Origin: Oenanthe sinensis
Lineage: Eukaryota; Streptophyta; Magnoliopsida; Apiales; Apiaceae
Direction of reading: 5' to 3'
Length of the DNA stretch: 64,000 nt
Assembly: GCA_028671895.1 (NCBI GenBank)
Contig: JAPMAC010000207.1
Span: forward strand, 9,238,001-9,302,000
Both the position numbers and the translations under genes were made by a program. The notes beneath the pieces were generated by a model, which had not been told where the DNA came from, did not search any database, and saw nothing but the letters and a program-made list of their open reading frames with translations. This document shows, piece after piece, positions 44,901 through 58,062 of the stretch (its first letter is position 1; each line of letters starts with the position of its first letter).

Positions 44901-46192
44901 GTTTCATCAAATGATTTGGTAACTTTAAAAAGAAAGGTTTTGGTTATTATAGGAATTCCGATCAAAATGGTTTCTGCGGATTCCTATAGGTTGGAGGCGT
45001 AAGAGGCCGAGTGACGCCGGTCCAGCACTTTTTATGTGTAGACTATAATGAGATAGTCAATGGCTATAATGAGATAGCCCAAGGCCAATGGCAATAAGTG
45101 CCTTTATGAGTACTCCTTATGTCCAGAGGGACTTTAGTCCGTTATGGGGACTTTACGTGGCTGATCACCCGTATTGTCTGGCGTTGTGAGAAAACTTCAA
45201 CCAAAATGATTGTTTTAAACAGAAAAGGTCCTAATGAGAGGACAGTTTTACAAATGATTTGAAAAGTAAAGGTCCTAATGAAAGGACAATTTTATAGATG
45301 ATTTTAAAAGCAAGGTCCTAATGAGAGGACAGTTTTATAAAATGTTTTGAAAGAATCAATCCTAAGGAAAGGATAGTTTTATATAAATGGACTTTGAAAT
45401 GATTAGTAATGAATAATGAAATGCCTTGTTATAACCTGTCATACAGCTTCAATTATCAGACATATCTTGGGTTGACCTTGTTTCAATTGTTATACATTAT
45501 TTTCCTGTTATCCATCTAACCCTGCAGATTACTCTTATACTTCCACCTGGTTATTACTTTCCAGCTTCTTGTTTATTCTGTACCAGTTATTGAAATTGTT
45601 TAACCCTGCCAGCAGTTTTATAAAAGAAAGTTTTGCGAGAAATGATTACCCTGACTAGTATGTTAATTACAATTTTGGGACAATGAGGTCCAGTAATGAT
45701 TTAAAGCATGGTTTTGAGCAAAAGATTTTGTTTAAATTATATATAAGCCTGTAGAACTGTTTTCAACCAGTATGGTTACTTGCTGAGCTTTTGTAGCTCA
45801 TTCTTTTATTTTCTAACATCTACAGCTTTTGAGAATCATGGTCCGTATTAAGCAGACTGCTCGGAAGAACATGTCTTACATGAACTTTGCTAGGCTGGCT
45901 GAGAGGGAACAGGTAGGATCGAGGCCGAGTTGGAAGGAAAAGACTTTGAATAGTCTTGTACTTTTATTAGTAGATGTTGAGATATTTCAGGAGTTGTAAT
46001 ATTATTTCGTTGTTGTAAATTTAAATATAAATGAAAGTAGTAGTGTGCTTGTTTCATACCATTACCTTGAAAGGTCCAGGCGAGTAGTCGGGGTCACATT
46101 TATGCGTATTTTCTATTACTGTTATTTAGGGTGCATGCATATAGAGTGTCAGTGACGCCCCGATCTAGACCCCGGGTCGGGAGGGCGCCACA
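41977..46192 (+). repeat. 3' LTR of the gypsy element (4,216 bp)
   Basis: Same length as the 5' LTR, at a constant offset of 9,853 bp. Stretches compared at the start, gene-leader-like region, hairpin block, exon 1 and end showed no difference. It carries its own TATA box (45738), H3-like exon (45838-45912) and splice donor, and would read outward into array 3. Confidence 0.96.
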
Positions 46193-46197
46193 GTAAC
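46193..46197. repeat. Right target-site duplication of the gypsy element
   Basis: GTAAC, matching 32119-32123. Confidence 0.95.
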
Positions 46198-46442
46198 AAT
46201 TTGAGACTCATTCTTTACTCGTTCGAACTTGAAAATAACTTGTAACTTCATTATTGACTCGTTTGAACATGGAAACAACATGTAAACTCTTGTAGGACCA
46301 TTCTTAGCTCTTTTGAACAAGAAAATAAATCGTAACAATTTGAGACTCATTCTTTACTCGTTCGAACTTGAAAATAACTTGTAACTTCATTGTTGACTCG
46401 TTTGAACATGGAAACGACTTGTAAACTCTTCTAGGACCATTC

Positions 46443-49400
46443 TTAGCTCTTTTGAAAAGGAAAACAAATCGTAACAATTTGAGGCTCATTCTTTACTCGT
46501 TCGAACTTGAAAATAACTTGTAACTTCATTATTGACTCGTTTGAACATGGAAACGACTTGTAAACTCTTCTAGGACCATTCTTAGCTCTTTTGAACAAGA
46601 AAACAAATCGTAACAATTTGAGTCTCATTCTTGACCCGTTCGAACTTGGAAACAACTTGTAGCTTCATTGTTGACTCGTTTGAACTTGGAAACAACTTGA
46701 AAACTCTTGTATGACCATTCTTAGTTCTTTTGAACAAGAAAACAATTAGTAACAATTTGAGACTCATTCTTTACTCGTTCGAACTTGAAAATAACTTGTA
46801 ACTTCATTATTGACTCGTTTGAACATGGAAACAACTTGTAAACTCTTCTAGGACCATTCTTAGCTCTTTTGAACAAGAAAATAAATCGTAACAATTTGAG
46901 GCTCATTCATGACTCGTTCGAACTTGGAAACAACTTGTAGCTTCATTGTTGACTCGTTTGAACATGGAAACGACTTGAAAACTCTCGTAGGACCATTTTT
47001 AGCTCTTTTGAACAAGAAAAGAATTAGTAACAACTTGAGACTCATTCTTTACTCGTTCGAACATGAAAATAACTTGTAACTTCATTATTGACTCGTTTGA
47101 ACATGGAAACAACATGTAAACTCTTGTAGGACCATTCTTAGCTCTTTTGAACAAGAAAATAAATCGTAACAATTTCAGGCTCATTCTTGACTCGTTCGAA
47201 CTTGGAAACAACTTGTAGCTTCTTTGTTGACTCGTTTGAACTTGGAAACAACTTGAAAACTCTTGTATGACCATTCTTAGTTCTTTTGAACAAGAAAACA
47301 ATTAGTAACAATTTGAGACACATTCTTTACTCGTTCGAACTTGAAAATAACTTGTAACTTCATTATTGACTCGTTTGAACATGGAAACAACTTGTAAACT
47401 CTTCTAGGACCATTCTTAGCTCTTTTGAACAAGAAAACAAATCGTAACAATTTGAGGGTCATTCTTGACTCGTTCGAATTTGGAAACAACTTGTAGCTTC
47501 ATTGTTGACTCGTTTGAACATGGAAACGACTTGAAAACTCTTGTAGGACCATTTTTAGCTCTTTTGAACAAGAAAACAATTAGTAACAATTTGAGACTCA
47601 TTCTTTACTCGTTCGAACTTGAAAATAACTTGTAACTTCATTATTGACTCGTTTGAACATGGAAACAACATGTAAACTCTTGTAGGACCATTCTTAGCTC
47701 TTTTGAACAAGAAAATAAATCGTAACAATTTGAGGCTCATTCTTGACTCGTTCGAACTTGGAAACAACTTGTAGCTTCATTGTTGACTCGTTTGAACTTG
47801 GAAACAACTTGAAAACTCTTGTATGACCATTCTTAGTTCTTTTGAACAAGAAAATAATTAGTAACAATTTGAGACACATTCTTTACTCGTTCGAACATGA
47901 AAATAACTTGTAACTTCATTATTGACTCGTTTGAACATGGAAACAACTTGTAAACTCTTCTAGGACCATTCTTAGCTCTTTTGAACAAGAAAATAAATCG
48001 TAACAATTTGAGGCTCATTCTTGACTCGTTCGAACTTGGAAACAACTTGTAGCTTCATTGTTGACTCGTTTGAACATGGAAACGACTTGAAAACTCTTGT
48101 AGGACCATTTTTAGCTCTTTTGGACAAGAAAACAATTAGTAACAATTTGAGACTCATTCTTTACTCGTTCGAACTTGAAAATAACTTGTAACTTCATTAT
48201 TGACTCATTTGAACATGGAAACAACTTGTAAACTCTTCTAGGACCATTCTTAGCTCTTTTGAACAAGAAAATAAATCGTAACAATTTGAGGCTCATTCTT
48301 TACTCGTTCGAACTTGGAAACAACTTGTAGCTTCATTGTTGACTCGTTTGAACATGGAAACGACTTGTAAACTCTTCTAGGACCATTCTTAGCTCTTTTG
48401 AAAAGGAAAACAAATCGTAACAATTTGAGGCTCATTCTTTACTCGTTCGAACTTGAAAATAACTTGTAACTTCATTATTGACTCGTTTGAACATGGAAAC
48501 GACTTGTAAACTCTTCTAGGACCATTCTTAGCTCTTTTGAACAAGAAAACAAATCGTAACAATTTGAGTCTCATTCTTGACCCGTTCGAACTTGGAAACA
48601 ACTTGTAGCTTCATTGTTGACTCGTTTGAACTTGGAAACAACTTGAAAACTCTTGTATGACCATTCTTAGTTCTTTTGAACAAGAAAACAATTAGTAACA
48701 ATTTGAGACTCATTCTTTACTCGTTCGAACTTGAAAATAACTTGTAACTTCATTATTGACTCGTTTGAACATGGAAACAACTTGTAAACTCTTCTAGGAC
48801 CATTCTTAGCTCTTTTGAACAAGAAAATAAATCGTAACAATTTGAGGCTCATTCATGACTCGTTCGAACTTGGAAACAACTTGTAGCTTCATTGTTGACT
48901 CGTTTGAACATGGAAACGACTTGAAAACTCTCGTAGGACCATTTTTAGCTCTTTTGAACAAGAAAAGAATTAGTAACAACTTGAGACTCATTCTTTACTC
49001 GTTCGAACATGAAAATAACTTGTAACTTCATTATTGACTCGTTTGAACATGGAAACAACATGTAAACTCTTGTAGGACCATTCTTAGCTCTTTTGAACAA
49101 GAAAATAAATCGTAACAATTTCAGGCTCATTCTTGACTCGTTCGAACTTGGAAACAACTTGTAGCTTCTTTGTTGACTCGTTTGAACTTGGAAACAACTT
49201 GAAAACTCTTGTATGACCATTCTTAGTTCTTTTGAACAAGAAAACAATTAGTAACAATTTGAGACACATTCTTTACTCGTTCGAACTTGAAAATAACTTG
49301 TAACTTCATTATTGACTCGTTTGAACATGGAAACAACTTGTAAACTCTTCTAGGACCATTCTTAGCTCTTTTGAACAAGAAAACAAATCGTAACAATTTG

Positions 49401-50334
49401 AGGCTCATTCTTGACTCGTTCGAATTTGGAAACAACTTGTAGCTTCATTGTTGACTCGTTTGAACATGGAAACGACTTGAAAACTCTTATAGGACCATTG
49501 TTAGCTCTTTTGAACAAGAAAAGAATTAGTAACAATTTGAGACTCATTCTTTACTCGTTCGAACTTGAAAATAACTTGTAACTTCATTATTGACTCGTTT
49601 GAACATGGAAACAACATGTAAACTCTTGTAGGACCATTCTTAGCTCTTTTGAACAAGAAAATAAATCGTAACAATTTGAGGCTCATTCTTGACTCGTTCG
49701 AACTTGGAAACAACTTGTAGCTTCATTGTTGACTCGTTTGAACTTGGAAACAACTTGAAAACTCTTGTATGACCATTCTTAGTTCTTTTGAACAAGAAAA
49801 TAATTAGTAACAATTTGAGACACATTCTTTACTCGTTCGAACATGAAAATAACTTGTAACTTCATTATTGACTCGTTTGAACATGGAAACAACTTGTAAA
49901 CTCTTCTAGGACCATTCTTAGCTCTTTTGAACAAGAAAATAAATCGTAACAATTTGAGGCTCATTCTTGACTCGTTCGAACTTGGAAACAACTTGTAGCT
50001 TCATTGTTGACTCGTTTGAACATGGAAACGACTTGAAAACTCTTGTAGGACCATTTTTAGCTCTTTTGGACAAGAAAACAATTAGTAACAATTTGAGACT
50101 CATTCTTTACTCGTTCGAACTTGAAAATAACTTGTAACTTCATTATTGACTCATTTGAACATGGAAACAACTTGTAAACTCTTCTAGGACCATTCTTAGC
50201 TCTTTTGAACAAGAAAATAAATCGTAACAATTTGAGGCTCATTCTTTACTCGTTCGAACTTCGAAACAACTTGTAGCTTCATTGTTGACTCGTTTGAACA
50301 TGGAAAAAACTTGAAAACTCTTGTAGGACCATTC
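46443..50334. repeat. Tandem duplication of about 14 satellite monomers (1,946 bp)
   Basis: About 46443-48250 recurs at 48389-50196, offset 1,946 bp (14 x 139). Shared rare variants include TTTTGAAAAGG, GAGTCTCATTC, CATTCATGACTC, AACTCTCGTAGG and AAAAGAATTAG. It is independent of the duplications in array 1. Confidence 0.85.
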
Positions 50335-50888
50335 TTAGCTCTTTTGAACAAGAAAACAATTAGTAACAATTTGAGGCTCATTCTTTATTCGTTCGAACAT
50401 GAAAATAACTTGTCACTTCATTATTGACTCGTTTGAACATGGAAACAAATTGAAAACTCTTCTAGGACCATTCTTAGCTCTTTTGAATAAGAAAACAAAT
50501 CGTAACAATTTGAGACTCATTCTTTACTCGTTCGAACTTGAAAATAACTTGTAACTTCATTATTGACTCGTTTGAACATGGAAACGACTTGTAAACTCTT
50601 CTAGGACCATTCTTAGCTCTTTTGAACAAGAAAATAAATCGTAACAATTTGAGGCTCATTCTTTACTCGTTCGAACTTGAAAATAACTTGTAACTTCATT
50701 ATTGACTCGTTTGAACATGGAAACAACTTGAAAACTTCTAGGACCATTCTTAGCTCTTTTGAACAAGAAAATAAATCGTAACAATTTGAGGCTCATTCTT
50801 GACTCGTTCGAACTTGGAAACAACTTGTAGCTTCATTGTTGACTCGTTTGAACATGGAAACGACTTGAAAACTCTTGTAGGACCATTT

Positions 50889-52835
50889 TTAGCTCTTTTG
50901 AACAAGAAAACAATTAGTAACAATTTGAGACTCATTCTTTACTCGTTCGAACTTGAAAATAACTTGTAACTTCATTATTGACTCGTTTGAACATGGAAAC
51001 AACATGTAAACTCTTGTAGGACCATTCTTAGCTCTTTTGAATAAGAAAATAAATCGTAACAATTTCAGGCTCATTCTTGACTCGTTCGAACTTGGAAACA
51101 ACTTGTAGCTTCTTTGTTGACTCGTTTGAACTTGGAAACAACTTGAAAACTCTTGTATGACCATTCTTAGTTCTTTTGAACAAGAAAACAATTAGTAACA
51201 ATTTGAGACACATTCTTTACTCGTTCGAACTTGAAAATAACTTGTAACTTCATTATTGACTCGTTTGAACATGGAAACAACTTGTAAACTCTTCTAGGAC
51301 CATTCTTAGCTCTTTTGAACAAGAAAACAAATCGTAACAATTTGAGGCTCATTCTTGACTCGTTCGAATTTGGAAACAACTTGTAGCTTCATTGTTGACT
51401 CGTTTGAACATGGAAACGACTTGAAAACTCTTATAGGACCATTGTTAGCTCTTTTGAACAAGAAAAGAATTAGTAACAATTTGAGACTCATTCTTTACTC
51501 GTTCGAACTTGAAAATAACTTGTAACTTCATTATTGACTCGTTTGAACATGGAAACAACATGTAAACTCTTGTAGGACCATTCTTAGCTCTTTTGAACAA
51601 GAAAATAAATCGTAACAATTTGAGACTCATTCTTTACGCGTTCGAACTTGAAAATAACTTGTAACTTCATTGTTGACTCGTTTGAACATGGAAACGACTT
51701 GTAAACTCTTCTAGGACCATTCTTAGCTCTTTTGAAAAGGAAAACAAATCGTAACAATTTGAGGCTCATTCTTTACTCGTTCGAACTTGAAAATAACTTG
51801 TAACTTCATTATTGACTCGTTTGAACATGGAAACGACTTGTAAACTCTTCTAGGACCATTCTTAGCTCTTTTGAACAAGAAAACAAATCGTAACAATTTG
51901 AGGCTCATTCTTGACCCGTTCGAACTTGGAAACAACTTGTAGCTTCATTGTTGACTCGTTTGAACATGGAAACGACTTGAAAACTCTTGTAGGGCCATTT
52001 TTAGCTCTTTTGAACAAGAAAACAATTAGTAACAATTTGAGACTCATTCTTTACTCGTTCGAACTTGAAAATAACTTGTAACTTCATTATTGACTCGTTT
52101 GAACATGGAAACAACATGTAAACTCTTGTAGGACCATTCTTAGCTCTTTTGAACAAGAAAATAAATCGTAACAATTTGAGGCTCATTCTTGACTCGTTCG
52201 AACTTGGAAACAACTTGTAGCTTCATTGTTGACTCGTTTGAACATGGAAACGACTTGAAAACTCTTGTAGGGCCATTTTTAGCTCTTTTGAACAAGAAAA
52301 CAATTAGTAACAATTTGAGACTCATTCTTTACTCGTTCGAACTTGAAAATAACTTGTAACTTCATTATTGACTCGTTTGAACATGGAAACAACATGTAAA
52401 CTCTTGTAGGACCATTCTTAGCTCTTTTGAACAAGAAAATAAATCGTAACAATTTGAGGCTCATTCTTGACTCGTTCGAACTTGGAAACAACTTGTAGCT
52501 TCATTGTTGACTCGTTTGAACTTGGAAACAACTTGAAAACTCTTGTATGACCATTCTTAGTTCTTTTGAACAAGAAAATAATTAGTAACAATTTGAGACA
52601 CATTCTTTACTCGTTCGAACATGAAAATAACTTGTAACTTCATTATTGACTCGTTTGAACATGGAAACAACTTGTAAACTCTTCTAGGACCATTCTTAGC
52701 TCTTTTGAACAAGAAAATAAATCGTAACAATTTGAGGCTCATTCTTGACTCGTTCGAACTTGGAAACAACTTGTAGCTTCATTGTTGACTCGTTTGAACA
52801 TGGAAACGACTTGAAAACTCTTGTAGGACCATTTT
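50889..52835. repeat. Satellite block repeated at 59381-61327
   Basis: About 1.95 kb with the same order of variants as 59381-61327 beyond the solo LTR, offset 8,492 bp. Shared rare changes include TTTACGCGTTC (near 51633 and 60125) and GTAGGGCCATT (two per copy). Subtracting the solo LTR and its target duplication (4,183 bp) leaves 4,309 bp, exactly 31 monomers, so the duplication fits a time before the LTR insertion. Confidence 0.8.
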
Positions 52836-53874
52836 TAGCTCTTTTGGACAAGAAAACAATTAGTAACAATTTGAGACTCATTCTTTACTCGTTCGAACTT
52901 GAAAATAACTTGTAACTTCATTATTGACTCATTTGAACATGGAAACAACTTGTAAACTCTTCTAGGACCATTCTTAGCTCTTTTGAACAAGAAAATAAAT
53001 CGTAACAATTTGAGGCTCATTCTTTACTCGTTCGAACTTCGAAACAACTTGTAGCTTCATTGTTGACTCGTTTGAACATGGAAAAAACTTGAAAACTCTT
53101 GTAGGACCATTCTTAGCTCTTTTGAACAAGAAAACAATTAGTAACAATTTGAGACTCATTCTTTATTCGTTCGAACATGAAAATAACTTGTCACTTCATT
53201 ATTGACTCGTTTGAACATGGAAACAAATTGAAAACTCTTCTAGGACCATTCTTAGCTCTTTTGAATAAGAAAACAAATCGTAACAATTTGAGACTCATTC
53301 TTTACTCGTTCGAACTTGAAAATAACTTGTAACTTCATTATTGACTCGTTTGAACATGGAAACGACTTGTAAACTCTTCTAGGACCATTCTTAGCTCTTT
53401 TGAACAAGAAAACAAATCGTAACAATTTGAGTCTCATTCTTGACCCGTTCGAACTTGGAAACAACTTGTAGCTTCATTGTTGACTCGTTTGAACTTGGAA
53501 ACAACTTGAAAACTCTTGTATGACCATTCTTAGTTCTTTTGAACAAGAAAACAATTAGTAACAATTTGAGACTCATTCTTTACTCGTTCGAACTTGAAAA
53601 TAACTTGTAACTTCATTATTGACTCGTTTGAACATGGAAACAACTTGTAAACTCTTCTAGGACCATTCTTAGCTCTTTTGAACAAGAAAATAAATCGTAA
53701 CAATTTGAGGCTCATTCTTGACTCGTTCGAACTTGGAAACAACTTGTAGCTTCATTGTTGACTCGTTTGAACATGGAAACGACTTGAAAACTCTCGTAGG
53801 ACCATTTTTAGCTCTTTTGAACAAGAAAAGAATTAGTAACAACTTGAGACTCATTCTTTACTCGTTCGAACATG

Positions 53875-53879
53875 AAAAT
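53875..53879. repeat. Left target-site duplication of the solo LTR
   Basis: AAAAT, repeated at 58058-58062 on the other side of the LTR. Confidence 0.9.
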
Positions 53880-56800
53880 TGTGGCGCCCTCCCGACCCGG
53901 GGTCTAGATCGGGGCGTCACTGACACTCTATATGCATGCACCCTAAATAACAGCAATAGAAAATACGCATAAATATGACCCCGACTACTCGCCTGGACCT
54001 TTCAAGGTAATGGTATGAAACAAGCACACTACTACTTTCATTTATATTTAAATTTACAACAACGAAATAATATTACAACTCCTGAAACATCTCAAGATCT
54101 ACTAATAAAAGTACAAGACTAAACAAAGTCTTTTCCTTCCAACTCTGCCTCGATCCTACCTGTTCCCTCTCAGCCAGCCTAGCAAAGTTCATGTAAGACA
54201 TGTTCTTCCGAGCAGTCTGCTTAATACGGACCATGATTCTCAAAAGCTGTAGATGTTAGAAAATAAAAGGATGAGCTACAAAAGCTCAGCAAGTAACCAT
54301 ACTGGTTGAAAACAGTTCTACAGGCTTATATATAATTTAAACAAAATCTTTTGCTCAAAACCATGCTTTAAATCATTACTGGACCTCATTGTCCCAAAAT
54401 TGTAATTAACATACTAGTCAGGGTAATCATTTCTCGCAAAACTTTCTTTTATAAAACTGCTGGCAGGGTTAAACAATTTCAATAACTGGTACAGAATAAA
54501 CAAGAAGCTGGAAAGTAATAACCAGGTGGAAGTATAAGAGTAATCTGCAGGGTTAGATGGATAACAGGAAAATAATGTATAACAATTGAAACAAGTCAAA
54601 TCAAGGTATATCTGATAATTGAAGCTGTATATGACTGGTTATAACAAGGCATTTCATTATTCATTACTAATCATTTCAAAGTCCATTTGTATAAAACTGT
54701 CCTTTCATTAGGACTGATTCTTTCATAACATTTCATAAAACTGTCCTCTCATTAGGACCTTGCTTTTCAAATCATTTATAAAACTGTCCTCTCATTAGGA
54801 CCTTTACTTTTTAGAAACAATTCATTTTGGTTGAAGTTTTCTCACAACGCCAGACAATACGGGTGATCAGCCACGTAAAGTCCCCATAACGGACTAAAGT
54901 CCCTCTGGACATAAGGAGTACTCATAAAGGCACTTATTGCCATTGGCCTTGGGCTATCTCATTATAGCCATTGACTATCTCATTATAGTCTACACATAAA
55001 AAGTGCTGGACCGGCGTCACTCGGCCTCTTACGCCTCCAACCTATAGGAATCCGCAGAAACCATTTTGATCGGAATTCCTATAATAACCAAAACCTTTCT
55101 TTTTAAAGTTACCAAATCATTTGATGAAACAGACTTTTTGAAAGTCGGACTTCATATTTAAATCTCTTTTTAAAGATCATTAGACAGAGGTAAAGTTTAT
55201 ACCAGGGTAAATCTCAAAACAAGTCTCTGTTGTAATAGGGTAAGTTGAAATCATAAACTGGAATTTTAAAACAAGTTAAAGTTATGAAGTCAAGGTGCAG
55301 GGTCAATCCATAAGTATAACAGTTGTTTTTGAAAACAGATGTAAAACATTTACTCAGGATAACAGTTAGGCTTAAGTAACAGGGTTCTTTTAAGATTTAA
55401 GTTTAAGCAATTATTGCTAAGAAGTGGTGGTAGCACAAGTCACAGCTCAAGATCACTGGTTCAAGATTTGTAAAACTAGTTTATAAGTTGTCGATAACAG
55501 TTCAGGGATTGAAAAGTTTAAAGTGCAATTGAATCCGATATAAGGTTGCAGTTTAAATAAAGCAATTAAAGTAGGACATGATATAGTTTAAAACAGTTGA
55601 AACAAGGTAATACAGTTGAGATAAGATAATACAATTGCAGGGTCATAAAGCAATTTACAAAACAGTGTTTAAGTTGAAAGAGGTTAGGCAGTAGTTACTT
55701 GCCTCAAATAAGGAATGCTACAGCTGTGGAACAGGTAGATCGCCTACACCAGACACTAACTCTCTACTTTAGCTTTTCCTTTGTCCTTCACCTCAATATC
55801 CTTCGTAGCTACACAAAAATAATACTATCTCAGTAACTCATATACTCTCGACGTTCTCATTAACGTCTAACTATTCTACCCTTTCGTTAATTATAATCCC
55901 TTAACAGATAATAATTCACTGTAGACATACTCTGTTATATAATCACTTCTATGCTGGCAAGCAAGTAGCATATAGACAATTATATCATTCACAGCATTCC
56001 TGACTGATAGCCTTTCTTATACAGAAGTGGTGTGCCAATAATATTTTACAAAGTCGTTTTAGTTTTAGTAAATTTTGGCAGCACCTCCTCTGTAATTGGA
56101 AGCTGCCTGTCGGAATACAACCGACCCAAACAATTATTCAAACATCCAATCAAGTAGGAATGCATACAAACATACATAAAAATTAATACATTATATTTCT
56201 ATAGTTCGAAATATTCATTTAACTAGGCAACTTGACATATTCTCATTTAGAATGCACACACACACCTTGTACTCATTAGACTAGTATCACAATAGTCATT
56301 CATATTTTACAATTGAACACACATAACATTCACTAGTTTATAACTCGAAGCCAAGTCAATCACATTCCCACTTAATAAATCATATAGTTCGAATTGTGCA
56401 CAATTTGGTTTCATATCGCAGCTAGGTTCATGGTAAAATCGAAGGCAAGCATATCTATGTACACGAAATCATAGCAATTAGTACCCATTCATTGCCATCG
56501 GATTAAACTCAAAAACAGGACATAGGCCTCTAACAAGTTCTTACTGATTTATGCATACAAAATTCGAAACACACATATACTCATATACATTTTCAATTTA
56601 AAACTCATATGTATCCAAATAACTATTAATCACTATAATTAAGCATAATGCATACAACTTCTTGCCGGAAAATATGAATACACAATCGGCAAAAATCAAG
56701 CACTAGTCGGAAAATACAAAATTTTGACATGAAATTCTCAATTAGCAATACATTGAACTCACAGCAGCCAAATAATTATTCAAGAGATTAATTGCTATCA

Positions 56801-58057
56801 TACTAGTACAAACAAAGCTATTCCCTCAAGTACCAATCGGAAATTTACTATACAAGCTCGGAAAAAAATGGAAACCGTGACATGCATCAAGAATTACTAG
56901 TCTAACATAAATAAAAATGGTAGTTCCGGCTCATTTCATCATCGCCGTTGACCTGCCAGCTCGTAATAGTCATCGCCGGCGGCCAAGCTCCGGTGGAAAG
57001 TCCGATCATCGGATTCTCGACACCAAAGCTGCGTTTTTCACTCATTAACAACTCAACAAGCATCGTCCTAGTGCTGGGTACCAAGATTAGAGTAGTTTAA
57101 CCCTTGCATGCAGGTATAGACCAAACCCCGTTTGTACATACACACGGCATACATATATATATATTCTAACTCAAGAACAACGGATTGCATACATATCTAG
57201 GGTTAGTTTACTCTCAAAAATCAACACAAATGCTAGCAATAGACTCGAGAATCAAGAGAAACAGCAAAATCGCCTTGAGAGAAGAAGCTAGAACCTGCAA
57301 GTCGATGGTACAGAGCAACTGAGAAGAAAAGATAGTGGGCGGTGGTTTTGTTAATGACAAGGGCAAAACAGTAATTTCACATCTGCTATTTTCTGAATCT
57401 AAATCACTTAATAATTCGAATTTTGAGAGAAACAAGGTACAAAAATAAGTTTTATATTTTTAAAATAAAGATTATGAATTTAGAAGCTTCCCCATATTTT
57501 TGAAATATTTTTCTGATGAATAACGAATTAATTAAAAATCTTTGAAGTTTTAGTGCATAAATAGGAAATAAGAGGAGAAAAATCATAAAAACGATTTTGA
57601 GCTCAAATAAAATAAACTTTTATTTTTCCAGAGTCCTAGAATAAATAAGGAACATTTTGGAAAAGGTTTCATGATTTTTGGGCATTCCAATAATTAAATA
57701 TGGAATTTAGAAGAGTAATATTTCTAGAATAAAACAGGAATAAAAGATTTATATAAAATCACTGGGACTAGAATTAAATACATCACTATTTTTAGAAAGT
57801 CTCTAAAATCACATAGGAACTACATATAAAATTTCATAATTATTGGACACACCAATAATTTTATAAAAATCAAACAGTTACTCAATTAAGCATGAAAAAT
57901 CAGTTAATCACTGAATTAAATCACTTAAGCATAATACAGTCAAACAGACAGTCAACCAGACATATAAAATCACCACATATCATATCTTAACACATTAAAA
58001 CACATAAATCATATACCTCATATTATTCAAATAGATTTAATTACCTCGATCGTTACA
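53880..58057 (-). mobile_element. Solo LTR of the same gypsy family, reverse orientation (4,178 bp)
   Basis: Begins TGTGGCGCCCTCCC and ends CGATCGTTACA, the reverse complement of the gypsy LTR ends, with a 5-bp target duplication and no internal region. A full element was therefore probably inserted here and reduced by LTR-LTR recombination. It differs from the intact LTRs by scattered substitutions and small indels (one of four 44-bp stem-loop repeats is missing), so it is the older insertion. The TATA box, the H3-like exon with its donor and the AATGAG stem-loops are preserved. Confidence 0.95.
54160..54234 (-). other. H3-tail-like exon 1 in the solo LTR
   Basis: ATG at 54234 reading leftward. 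All 75 nt match exon 1 of the intact element, and the GT donor follows at 54159-54158. Differences resume within about 15 bases past the donor (CAGAG for CCGAG, GTTTAG for GAATAG). With no internal region here, exon 2 is absent, so this exon is a relic. Confidence 0.75.
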
Positions 58058-58062
58058 AAAAT
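58058..58062. repeat. Right target-site duplication of the solo LTR
   Basis: AAAAT, matching 53875-53879. Removing 4,183 bp restores the 139-bp phase (53947 becomes 58130). Confidence 0.9.

Larger units (their letters stand above)
32124..46192 (+). mobile_element. Intact Ty3/gypsy chromovirus (Tekay/Del-like), 14,069 bp
   Basis: Two 4,216-bp LTRs (TG...CA) flank a primer-binding site, a leader with an extra exon, one gag-pol frame and a polypurine tract. The pol order PR-RT-RH-INT with a C-terminal chromodomain places it among chromoviruses. The ending WRNPRVEESTWE...YPYLF and the very long LTRs suggest the Tekay/Del lineage, from family knowledge rather than a search. The open frame, the 5-bp target duplication and the apparent lack of LTR differences point to a very recent insertion. 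A relative of the same family is present as a solo LTR at 53880-58057. Confidence 0.96.
46193..53879. repeat. Satellite array 3
   Basis: About 55 monomers between the 3' LTR and the reverse solo LTR, in the same orientation as the other arrays. One 2-bp deletion near 50737 (GAAAACTTCTAGG) shifts the phase. No gene is seen. Confidence 0.96.
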
